Positions 27,296-34,645 of a stretch of DNA of 64,000 nt are shown here, one piece after another (the stretch's first letter is position 1; each line of letters begins with the position of its first letter). The stretch covers positions 1-64,000 of the forward strand of contig NZ_JAQMFS010000010.1 in assembly GCF_028308085.1 (NCBI RefSeq), written 5' to 3'. The DNA is from Gemella haemolysans (lineage in GTDB: Bacteria > Bacillota > Bacilli > Staphylococcales > Gemellaceae). The position numbers and the translations under genes are program-made. The notes below the pieces were generated by a model, which ran no database searches, was not told the DNA's origin, and was given only the letters and a program-made list of their open reading frames with translations.

Positions 27296-28124
27296 AATAT
27301 TCCCCTTTATACTTAAGATAACTATTTTCCATATCCGCTATTACCGAATCATGATGTGGAATTTGCTTTTCTTTTGGTGGGGGTGTCATATAATCACCAA
27401 ATGCTGTTTTCAGATAAATATCATACCCCACAGGTATTGGCATTTTAGTATTCTCAAAATCTATAAAGATATTATCTTCAAATGCTTCAATCGGATACTT
27501 TTTCTTCATATATCCAGGACCTGTACAAAGTTCTGTTATTCCATCACTTTCCTCAAGCGTATATTTCGTCATTTCTTTTTCTGCTTTTTTCCAAATTTTA
27601 TAACGTAGTTTCCCCGGTGTTAATCCAAGAAGAATCGTACTACCCCATTTCATAATTGCACCATGTTTTTCAGGAATAGTTTGAGCACAGAATAATGAAT
27701 AAATCAATGCCCAACGAACTTGTTTTTTTCTATTCGTTTTATTTTTAGGATAATAATCCAAAGGAATAACATCTAACGCTAAACCATGTGGTATATCTAA
27801 ATCTTGCTGATATGGTTTTATACATGTTGTTTCTCTATCACGAATCGTAATAAATAAATTTCTATCGACGAAGTTACTATCACTTTTTGATAAGAAATAT
27901 TGTTCTTTGGCATACTTTCTCCAAAGTTCTGGGAGTTTCTCATAATCTTTTCTAGGCATGAAAAAATCTAAGTCGTCATCCCAAGGGATAAATCCTTTAT
28001 TTCTTAGTCCTCCGATAGCTCCACCGCCACAAAGATAACAAAGTAAGTCATGTTCACGACAAAATTCTACAAAATATTCAGCCATTTCTAAGCTTTTATT
28101 TTGTATTTCTTTTAAACTACTCAC
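27279..28124 (-). CDS. LicD family phosphocholine transferase
   Basis: A 281-residue cytoplasmic enzyme with the canonical LicD motif GGLRNKGFIPWDDDLD (residues 38-53) and a C-terminal FGDYMTPPP. It transfers phosphocholine from CDP-choline to a sugar of the teichoic repeat. It overlaps the aminotransferase gene by 8 nt and the GT2 gene by 17 nt. I cannot assign it to LicD1, LicD2 or LicD3 from the sequence alone. Confidence 0.93.
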   Translation of the reverse strand: MSSLKEIQNKSLEMAEYFVEFCREHDLLCYLCGGGAIGGLRNKGFIPWDDDLDFFMPRKDYEKLPELWRKYAKEQYFLSKSDSNFVDRNLFITIRDRETTCIKPYQQDLDIPHGLALDVIPLDYYPKNKTNRKKQVRWALIYSLFCAQTIPEKHGAIMKWGSTILLGLTPGKLRYKIWKKAEKEMTKYTLEESDGITELCTGPGYMKKKYPIEAFEDNIFIDFENTKMPIPVGYDIYLKTAFGDYMTPPPKEKQIPHHDSVIADMENSYLKYKGEYYGRKN

Positions 28125-29334
28125 CTACTACCTCCTCAACAATTTCCTTGAAGTTTTCAATAATAACAGCTACATCTTCATCACTAAGTCTAGTATGTAG
28201 AGGTAATGTTATTTCTTTCACATAGTAATTATATGCGTTAGGATAGTTTTCAATGTCAAATCCTAAGTTTTTATACGCAGTTAATAATGGTAATGGTTTA
28301 TAGTGGACATTACAGCTGATTCCACGCTCTGCCATCTTAACAATTATTTCACCACGTTGTTCAAATGTAGCACCTTCAACATGAGTTATATACAGGTGTC
28401 CACAAGATTTATAATCTTCTGAACTGTGACTTAGAGCTGTAATTCTTGTCCCTTCGAATCCTTTGTTGTACTGATCAATAATATTCTCACGACGCTCTAA
28501 AAGTTTAGGATAACGGTCTAATTGAACTAATCCTAAAGATGCTGCGATATCAGTTAAGTTGCATTTATATCCAGGAATAACAATATCATATTCCCAAGAC
28601 CCTGCTTTCGTTTTAGCTAGAGCATCTTTTGTTTGACCGTGAAGAGAATATATTTGGTATTCTCTATATAACTCTTCATTATCAAAGTTTTCATTTTCTT
28701 TCCATGTTACACTTCCACCTTCAGCAGTAGTGAAGTTTTTTACAGCGTGGAAAGAGAATGTAGTGAAATCAGCCACAGAACCAATTTTCTTACCTTTATA
28801 AGTACTTCCTAAAGCATGCGCTCCATCAGCTACAACAGCTACTCTACCAAGTTTTTCTTGATATTCGCTATTAGCTTTGAACAGATGTTTCTTACTTTCA
28901 ATAACTTCGAAAATCCTGTCATAATCACATGGGATACCTGCTAAATCAACAGGAATAACAGCTTTAGTATTCTCAGTAATAGCATCAGCTAAAGCATCAT
29001 AGTCCATCTCATGGCTATCTTCAGCAATATCAACGATAACAGCCTTCGCACCAACATGGTAAATCACACTACAAGAAGCAGTATAAGTCATCGCAGGAAC
29101 GATAACTTCATCACCTTCACCAATACCTAGAACACGTAATGTTAACTCTAATGCTGCAGTGGCAGAATTAAGACAGACAGTTTTCGGTGTGTTAGTAAAT
29201 TCTGATAATCTTCTTTCTAATTCTTTTGTCTTCGGTCCTGTTGTAATCCAACCTGATTTCAAAGTATCTATTACTTCATTAATTTCTTCTTCACTAATAT
29301 CCGGTGGAGAAAATGGTATATTATATTTTTTCAT
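28117..29334 (-). CDS. DegT/DnrJ/EryC1/StrS-family sugar aminotransferase
   Basis: A 405-residue PLP enzyme. The cofactor lysine is in SFHAVKNFTTAEGG, and VVADGAHALGS carries the conserved Asp. Relatives aminate a 4-keto sugar nucleotide. As first gene of the teichoic operon it probably makes the 4-amino sugar (AATGal-type) known at the start of the pneumococcal repeat; this is an inference. No 4,6-dehydratase lies next to it. Its mRNA leader carries a strong promoter-proximal terminator (29371-29420). Confidence 0.92.
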   Translation of the reverse strand: MKKYNIPFSPPDISEEEINEVIDTLKSGWITTGPKTKELERRLSEFTNTPKTVCLNSATAALELTLRVLGIGEGDEVIVPAMTYTASCSVIYHVGAKAVIVDIAEDSHEMDYDALADAITENTKAVIPVDLAGIPCDYDRIFEVIESKKHLFKANSEYQEKLGRVAVVADGAHALGSTYKGKKIGSVADFTTFSFHAVKNFTTAEGGSVTWKENENFDNEELYREYQIYSLHGQTKDALAKTKAGSWEYDIVIPGYKCNLTDIAASLGLVQLDRYPKLLERRENIIDQYNKGFEGTRITALSHSSEDYKSCGHLYITHVEGATFEQRGEIIVKMAERGISCNVHYKPLPLLTAYKNLGFDIENYPNAYNYYVKEITLPLHTRLSDEDVAVIIENFKEIVEEVVGE

Positions 29335-29370
29335 TTCAAACTCCTAATTATTTGTTTCTACTCTTATCAA

Positions 29371-29467
29371 TAAAAAAACACAAGAGACTAATATTGTGGA
29401 AGGCCTCTTGTGTTTTTTGATCGAATTATCTAGATATTATTATACAATATTTCCTATAGTTAATCAA
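29371..29467 (-). promoter_or_regulatory. Promoter and leader attenuator of the teichoic licD operon
   Basis: On the minus strand: TTGATT (29462-29467), 17-nt spacer, TATAAT (29439-29444). Transcription should begin near 29432. About 20 nt later ACACAAGAG pairs with CTCTTGTGT (29378-29413) and is followed by seven Ts, a complete intrinsic terminator before the gene starts at 29334. The hairpin has a T-run on the other strand too, so it could also stop plus-strand transcripts. The motif AATATTAGTC in the loop recurs in the rfbB leader. Confidence 0.65.
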
Positions 29468-29614
29468 TCAAAATACACTTTAGAAATTTCATCTACTCTA
29501 TAGTAAACAGCAATCTATATTTAATTAACTATAATTTTTATTATATGACTACAATATTAGATAATTCACCAACTCATAAGCCTCAGTTAATTTTAATATC
29601 ATTTAATAATATGA

Positions 29615-29620
29615 TATAAT
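29615..29620 (+). promoter_or_regulatory. -10 of the small-peptide transcript
   Basis: TGATATAAT, an extended -10. The predicted start (about 29627) falls exactly at ACTATCAAC, the segment complementary to the RNA 3' end. Confidence 0.55.
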
Positions 29621-29666
29621 TAAATTACTATCAACTAAATACACTACTGTGAAAGGAGTGTAAAAT

Positions 29667-29729
29667 ATGATCGAATTACTTCAATTAATAGTTATCTTTT
29701 TAATTCTTCGCGAATTAAATAAAGAATAA
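29667..29729 (+). CDS. 20-residue hydrophobic peptide, candidate type I toxin
   Basis: MIELLQLIVIFLILRELNKE: a single hydrophobic helix with a charged tail, preceded by AAAGGAGTG at good spacing. The predicted mRNA (about 29627-29805) begins with ACTATCAAC, which is perfectly complementary to GTTGATAGT at 29765-29773, just before a terminator (GCTGCAA/TTGCAGC plus TTTTCTATTT, 29776-29806). Such 5'-3' pairing is typical of type I toxin mRNAs, where it blocks translation until processing. I found no clear antisense promoter. The peptide is not Fst-like in sequence. Gene status is plausible; toxin function is an inference. Confidence 0.55.
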   Translation: MIELLQLIVIFLILRELNKE

Positions 29730-29775
29730 TTTCATTGGAGTTTCGTTACTTACATTCGTTTGGTGTTGATAGTAG

Positions 29776-29806
29776 GCTGCAATGTGGAAGTTGCAGCTTT
29801 TCTATT
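29776..29806 (+). terminator. Terminator of the small-peptide transcript
   Basis: GCTGCAA/TTGCAGC stem with an 8-nt loop followed by TTTTCTATTT on the plus strand. It runs into the end of the convergent sugar transferase gene. Confidence 0.75.
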
Positions 29807-30482
29807 TAACAACCGCTATAGCAGTTCTTATCATTATTTTAATATCATTTATAATACTGAATTCTTCAATATACTTTAAGTTATATTTCATCTTATCTGG
29901 AAGAATTTCCTCCACATAGATTTCATCTACACTTCTTCCACTTCCTTTAAATTTTTCAATAACTTCATCTTCATCTTTGTATTCAATACTCGCTGGAGAA
30001 GTTATCCCAGCAGGAAGAAGTAATGTCGCATTCATTTCATCAGTATATTTATCTACATATTTCGCTACTTCAGGTCTTACTCCAACAAAACTCATATCAC
30101 CTACAAGTACATTAATAAGTTGTGGAAGTTCGTCAATGCGAAGTTTGCGAAGCTTATGTCCTACCTTACTAATACGAGGATCATTTTGCTGAGTAACAGC
30201 AGCACCAAGCTTATCCGCATCTTTAACCATAGTTCTAAACTTAAAGATTCTAAAAGTTCTGCCATATGTAGTTATACGCTCTTGCCTGTAAAACACAGGA
30301 CCTTCACTATCAAGTTTTATCCAGATAGCTATTCCTAAAATTATCGGCGATAAAGGAATAAGCAAAATTAATGCCAGCACCTTATCAAAAAGTAATTTCA
30401 GAAATAACGATATCTTCTTCTTTTCTATCGAAGCTCTATACTTTTTTACCGCTTCTGTTTCAAATCTATTATCAATGTTCAT
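29802..30482 (-). CDS. Undecaprenyl-phosphate sugar-1-phosphate transferase
   Basis: A 226-residue bacterial sugar transferase of the PglC/WcaJ catalytic-domain type. One membrane segment (about 27-52) is followed by GPVFYRQERI, FKFRTMV, LRIDELPQLINVL and GDMSFVGVRPE. It loads the first sugar phosphate of a repeat unit onto undecaprenyl phosphate. Given the aminotransferase next door it is a good candidate for the initiating amino-sugar step of teichoic acid; a capsule role is also possible. It has its own extended -10 promoter (TGTTATAAT, 30543-30551). Confidence 0.92.
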   Translation of the reverse strand: MNIDNRFETEAVKKYRASIEKKKISLFLKLLFDKVLALILLIPLSPIILGIAIWIKLDSEGPVFYRQERITTYGRTFRIFKFRTMVKDADKLGAAVTQQNDPRISKVGHKLRKLRIDELPQLINVLVGDMSFVGVRPEVAKYVDKYTDEMNATLLLPAGITSPASIEYKDEDEVIEKFKGSGRSVDEIYVEEILPDKMKYNLKYIEEFSIINDIKIMIRTAIAVVK

Positions 30483-30542
30483 CTTTCACCTTACTTATTT
30501 AACTGAATATTTATAAACAGTTTTTCAAATTTATTCCATCCT

Positions 30543-30551
30543 TTTATTATA
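30543..30551 (-). promoter_or_regulatory. Sugar transferase extended -10 promoter
   Basis: TGTTATAAT on the minus strand, about 60 nt before the ATG. Confidence 0.6.
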
Positions 30552-30584
30552 ACATATTTCTAGATATAACAGAAGAAAACCCCG

Positions 30585-30613
30585 TAAAAAAGACAACCAA
30601 ATTAGGTTGTCTT
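30585..30613 (-). terminator. Terminator of the acyltransferase/membrane protein operon
   Basis: AAGACAACC pairs with GGTTGTCTT, followed by TTTTTAC on the minus strand. The 5' arm overlaps the last codons of the acyltransferase. Confidence 0.88.
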
Positions 30614-31612
30614 AAATGATTTTCCAATAAGAAACGGAAAACTTTTATTAACTATACGTGCTATTAATTCACACAATATTATAGCTAATAGTAGTTCCAC
30701 AATAGTAATAACATAGTTACTAAAGAATATTCCTGTATATTTACTAGATAATTGCTCCATAATTATATCGAGAATAAATAATACTATTGGAGAATGGTAT
30801 GCATAGTAAATTAGAGTGTTCCCACCGATTTTTTCTAATACATATAAATTAGGTATATTTACAAAAAATATTAAACTTGCCCATATACCAAAGAAAGCAG
30901 CAAAAAAATACAAGAAAGTTGAATTAATCTGTTGATAATATAAATCTACTCTTGTATTATATACACCACACACTAAACTAACTGCTAATACTGGTATAAA
31001 ATATAATTTCTTGAAATAGTTCTGTATGTTAGCTAGATTCTTTCTCAATATATAACCAGATAAAATAAAGATTGATGCATACGGTACAAGATCAAAACTC
31101 CAGATTAGCCAAAACTCCATCGCGTATAATTTCTTTCCTAAACTACCACATAGTATAAGAACAATAAATACAATCAAATATTTATACCATGTATCACTAT
31201 ATTTTATCGCAAAATAACAAACTAGCTCTGCTAAAAAAAGTACATTTAAAAACCATAGTTGATAATATATGTGCATTCTATCAGCTAAAATTAATGCTTT
31301 TATAAAATATAAAATATCTATCTTTAATATCAACTGTGGTTGTAAAATAACTGATTTGATAAAAAATATAGAAATATTCATTAGAAAACATGGTATAACT
31401 ATCGCCTTAAATTTCTTCGAAAAAAATTGAACGATAGAATCATACTTTTCAACATTTAAAGTCATCCCTGATAAAAAGAAGAATAAAGGTATATGGAAAA
31501 TATACAATAATAATTTTACTTTAGCAGGAGTGTATCCCATATGTCCCGCAATTACTAATATTATACAGAACGCCTTCAACATATCTATATATTTAATTCT
31601 CTTATTACTCAC
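30602..31612 (-). CDS. Acyltransferase 3 family membrane protein
   Basis: A 336-residue protein with about ten membrane segments. RIKYIDMLKAFCIILVIAGHMG at the N-terminus has the family His, followed by FHIPLFFFLSGM, which resembles fucose 4-O-acetylase-type members. The start is GTG, overlapping the stop of the preceding gene as TAGTG, so translation is coupled. It should acylate a surface glycan. Confidence 0.87.
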   Translation of the reverse strand: MSNKRIKYIDMLKAFCIILVIAGHMGYTPAKVKLLLYIFHIPLFFFLSGMTLNVEKYDSIVQFFSKKFKAIVIPCFLMNISIFFIKSVILQPQLILKIDILYFIKALILADRMHIYYQLWFLNVLFLAELVCYFAIKYSDTWYKYLIVFIVLILCGSLGKKLYAMEFWLIWSFDLVPYASIFILSGYILRKNLANIQNYFKKLYFIPVLAVSLVCGVYNTRVDLYYQQINSTFLYFFAAFFGIWASLIFFVNIPNLYVLEKIGGNTLIYYAYHSPIVLFILDIIMEQLSSKYTGIFFSNYVITIVELLLAIILCELIARIVNKSFPFLIGKSFKTT

Positions 31613-33213
31613 TACTTATCACTCCTTAATAAATATACATTAATATCATTTGTAATATTACTATCTTTTACAAAATACACTTCTCTACCATAATTCTCTT
31701 TAAATAAACTTTTTATTTTATCAAAAATACTAGAATCACTAGATAAAATAAATTTAATATTATTACTATTAATAGCACTAGAAAGTATATTATTCGTATC
31801 TTCCACTCCAAATCCTTTTAGTTTATTATGATATTCAGGTGAGAATGTTTGCCAAGTCCCAAAAGTTATCATATTATTCGTTAACTTATTTTTATCAACA
31901 AAAACTTTACTTAAATTTGGTTGAGAACTAACTAAGTTTCCATATCCTGAAATAATATATAAATTATCTTTATTATTAACTAGTACATCATTATAATCCT
32001 TATTAAACTCGTAAGAGTTATAGTTAAACCAATATAATTCATTTTTCCCATAGCTACCTATAGAATACATTAATAATACACACAAAACTGTAAAAATAAC
32101 ATTTTCTAAACCACTTAATAGTTTATAGTTTCTTTTTATAAATAACGCGTTCCCATATACAATAAAAATAAATATAGACAGGATAATGATAGGTATATAA
32201 ACTCTCTCTACTACTCTCTGTCTAACTATTAAAGCTGTTAACAGTGCTATAGGACTTAAAAATAACAAATACCCATAAAAGCTTTTAGATTTATAAAATA
32301 TAAAGACAAGCATTACAAAAAATGTAAATAACTTATAAAACTCATTAGAAAAATACTCAAGAATAATCTTTTTAATCGATATATTATATTTTTCTGATAC
32401 TAACCTTACTTTATCAAGATTGTCTAACAATTCATTGCTAAAGACCCTTTTTCCCGAGAAAATCCAAGAATTATGACTTGCTAATGTATTTTCAGTAATA
32501 CCCATATTATCTAGACTCTCTTTTTTTGCAGAATAATCAATGGCTGGATAATCCCTTATTAAAGTACTTTTTTCATTCCATTGTATATAAGATTTCTCAA
32601 CATCATTACTTTGTATGAATAACCAATTCGTTAGGATTACAATAAAAATTACACCAATTAGTATACCGATTTGTTTTACCTTTTTATTATTTATTAATTC
32701 AAATATAATTACAGCTAGACATAATACCAAGAGGCTAGATATAATTTGAACTCTTAGAGAAATCCCAATAAATATAAGTATAGTTGAAACAACAATATTA
32801 TTTTCTTTATACAATAAAAATATTCCAGATATAGCTAACAAGTAAGCAACCATAGAATATGTAAAATATTTCAACAAAGCAAATTCTATAACTAAAACAA
32901 TTATCCATAATACTATTTTATATTTTTTATCTCTAAGCAGATAAAGTAAACATGAGAAACTTATACTATACGCTAATACTAAGAATACAAAAAATATATT
33001 AATACTAGGAAATATACTTTGTAATATTGTTAGTAGCTTTGTTAATATTATCCCCAAATATGGAAGTAATACATATTCTTTATTTAATATGGAATAATTA
33101 ATTGTAACATCATCAACAGCGTGATAAATATAGCCATATAAATATCTATAAAAAACTACTATTAATAATGTAATAACAAACGAAATCATTAGAGATACCA
33201 CCTTTTTCATCAC
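31612..33213 (-). CDS. Polytopic membrane protein, GT-C glycosyltransferase-like
   Basis: A 533-residue protein with about eleven membrane segments and a C-terminal outer domain (about 410-533). The sequence YHAVDDVTINY (about 31-41) places an acidic DD pair in the first outer loop, where GT-C glycosyltransferases hold their catalytic or metal-binding residue. No family was recognised with certainty. The start is GTG (33213) or ATG (33210), both served by AAAGGAGGT. It is first gene of a two-gene operon with the acyltransferase. Confidence 0.75.
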   Translation of the reverse strand: MMKKVVSLMISFVITLLIVVFYRYLYGYIYHAVDDVTINYSILNKEYVLLPYLGIILTKLLTILQSIFPSINIFFVFLVLAYSISFSCLLYLLRDKKYKIVLWIIVLVIEFALLKYFTYSMVAYLLAISGIFLLYKENNIVVSTILIFIGISLRVQIISSLLVLCLAVIIFELINNKKVKQIGILIGVIFIVILTNWLFIQSNDVEKSYIQWNEKSTLIRDYPAIDYSAKKESLDNMGITENTLASHNSWIFSGKRVFSNELLDNLDKVRLVSEKYNISIKKIILEYFSNEFYKLFTFFVMLVFIFYKSKSFYGYLLFLSPIALLTALIVRQRVVERVYIPIIILSIFIFIVYGNALFIKRNYKLLSGLENVIFTVLCVLLMYSIGSYGKNELYWFNYNSYEFNKDYNDVLVNNKDNLYIISGYGNLVSSQPNLSKVFVDKNKLTNNMITFGTWQTFSPEYHNKLKGFGVEDTNNILSSAINSNNIKFILSSDSSIFDKIKSLFKENYGREVYFVKDSNITNDINVYLLRSDK

Positions 33214-33311
33214 TTACTTTACCTCCTTTCGCCTTAGATATCGTATTTAAATTTAATGTCATTAGTATAATACTATAATTAAGTATTTATTTCAACTTCA
33301 ACTAGCAACCA

Positions 33312-33352
33312 CAAAAAGCTTTAGCTCACCTAACCAGTGAACTAAAGCTCTT
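33312..33352 (-). terminator. Terminator of the Excalibur/choline-binding gene
   Basis: AAGAGCTTTAGTTCAC pairs with GTGAGCTAAAGCTT (minus strand), followed by TTTTGTGG. Confidence 0.85.
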
Positions 33353-33413
33353 ATTATTATATTAATTCTTTTTATAGTATCTTGTTGATTCTGAATAAAT
33401 CACAGTTGATAAT

Positions 33414-34400
33414 CTATTTACCTGGAACCCAAGCTCCATCATTTCCTACATAGTAACGACCGTTATCTACTCTGCTGTTTGTTACCATTCTTCCATCTGA
33501 TCCTAACCAGTAGTTTCCTGCCCATGCGTTTCTCACTGCTGATCCATTTTTATAGTAGTACCAAGATCCGCCTTCTTTTTGCCATCCTGATTTATTTCCG
33601 TAACCTTTTATCCATGCTCCGTCATTTCCTACATAGTAACGACCGTTGTCTACCCAGCTGTTTGTTACCATTCTTCCGTCTGATCCTAGCCAGTAGTTTC
33701 CTGCCCACGCATTTCTTACTGCTGAATTATTTTTATAGTAGTACCAAGATCCACCTTCTTTTTGCCATCCTGATTTATTTCCATAGCCTTTTATCCATGC
33801 TCCGTCATTTCCTACGTAGTAACGGTTGTTATCTACCCAGCTGTTTGTTACCATTCTTCCGTCTGATCCTAGCCAGTAGTTTCCTGCCCATGCGTTTCTT
33901 ACTGCTGAATTGTTTTTATAGTAGTACCAAGATCCACCTTCTTTTTGCCATCCTGATTTATTTCCGTAGCCTTTTATCCATGCTCCGTCATTTCCTACAT
34001 AGTAACGGTTGTTATCTACCCAGCTATTTGTTACCATTCTTCCATCTGATCCTAGCCAGTAGTTTCCTGCCCATGCGTTTCTTACTGCTGATCCATTTTT
34101 ATAGTAGTACCATGCATCACCGCTTTTTACCCAACCATTTTGAGCATGTTGAGTATGTTGAGCACGCGGTTTATATTGTCCATTTGATTTACTGATTTCA
34201 CATGCTATTCCATCACCATCTCTATCTAAATGTCTTGAATAACCATCCTCTCCTACTCGAATATCTCCATACCCTTGGTTCCACGCTTCTTTACAACTAT
34301 GGAATGTAACTGCTTGTGCCTGTGGACTTGCTACTTCTCCAATACCTGCTACTAATGACGCAACCGCCACAATACTTAATAATCTTCTTTTTTTGTTCAT
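33414..34400 (-). CDS. Excalibur-domain choline-binding surface protein
   Basis: A 328-residue secreted protein. The signal peptide (about 1-30, ending QAQA) is followed by an Excalibur domain (about 31-70) with the calcium-binding DRDGDGIACE motif and paired Cys (SCKEAW / IACE). Four choline-binding modules of 61 residues fill the rest (about 88-328). The modules are nearly identical at DNA level (183-bp period), a likely site of copy-number change. In the last module NSWVD is NSRVD: a conserved Trp has become Arg through a two-base change. No enzyme domain is present, so it may be a choline-anchored calcium-binding adhesin or structural protein. Confidence 0.9.
   Translation of the reverse strand: MNKKRRLLSIVAVASLVAGIGEVASPQAQAVTFHSCKEAWNQGYGDIRVGEDGYSRHLDRDGDGIACEISKSNGQYKPRAQHTQHAQNGWVKSGDAWYYYKNGSAVRNAWAGNYWLGSDGRMVTNSWVDNNRYYVGNDGAWIKGYGNKSGWQKEGGSWYYYKNNSAVRNAWAGNYWLGSDGRMVTNSWVDNNRYYVGNDGAWIKGYGNKSGWQKEGGSWYYYKNNSAVRNAWAGNYWLGSDGRMVTNSWVDNGRYYVGNDGAWIKGYGNKSGWQKEGGSWYYYKNGSAVRNAWAGNYWLGSDGRMVTNSRVDNGRYYVGNDGAWVPGK
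33421..34130. repeat. 183-bp tandem coding repeats
   Basis: Four in-frame copies of the choline-binding module. A shared landmark, the CCTAC(A/G)TAGTAACG stretch, occurs at 33445, 33628, 33811 and 33994, giving an exact 183-bp period. Confidence 0.9.
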
Positions 34401-34523
34401 TAATACTCTCTCCTTTATTTTATTATACTGATATAATACTATATATTGTATCCATTTTCAAATATAATCATAAAGGAAATCTCAAGTAAGCAATATCTAT
34501 TTCCCAAAACCTACGTTATCTAT

Positions 34524-34562
34524 ATAATAAAACTCGAATCCAGATTATCCCAGACTCGAGTT
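34524..34562 (-). terminator. Terminator of the P-type ATPase operon
   Basis: AACTCGAGTC pairs with GATTCGAGTT on the minus strand, followed by TTATT. It lies about 85 nt after the ATPase stop. Confidence 0.7.
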
Positions 34563-34645
34563 CTATTGTTATTTAATTTATATATTCAAAAGGAAAGATG
34601 CCTTTTTTCCGATATATTAATTAACTCAGCATTTTTTGACCTTAT

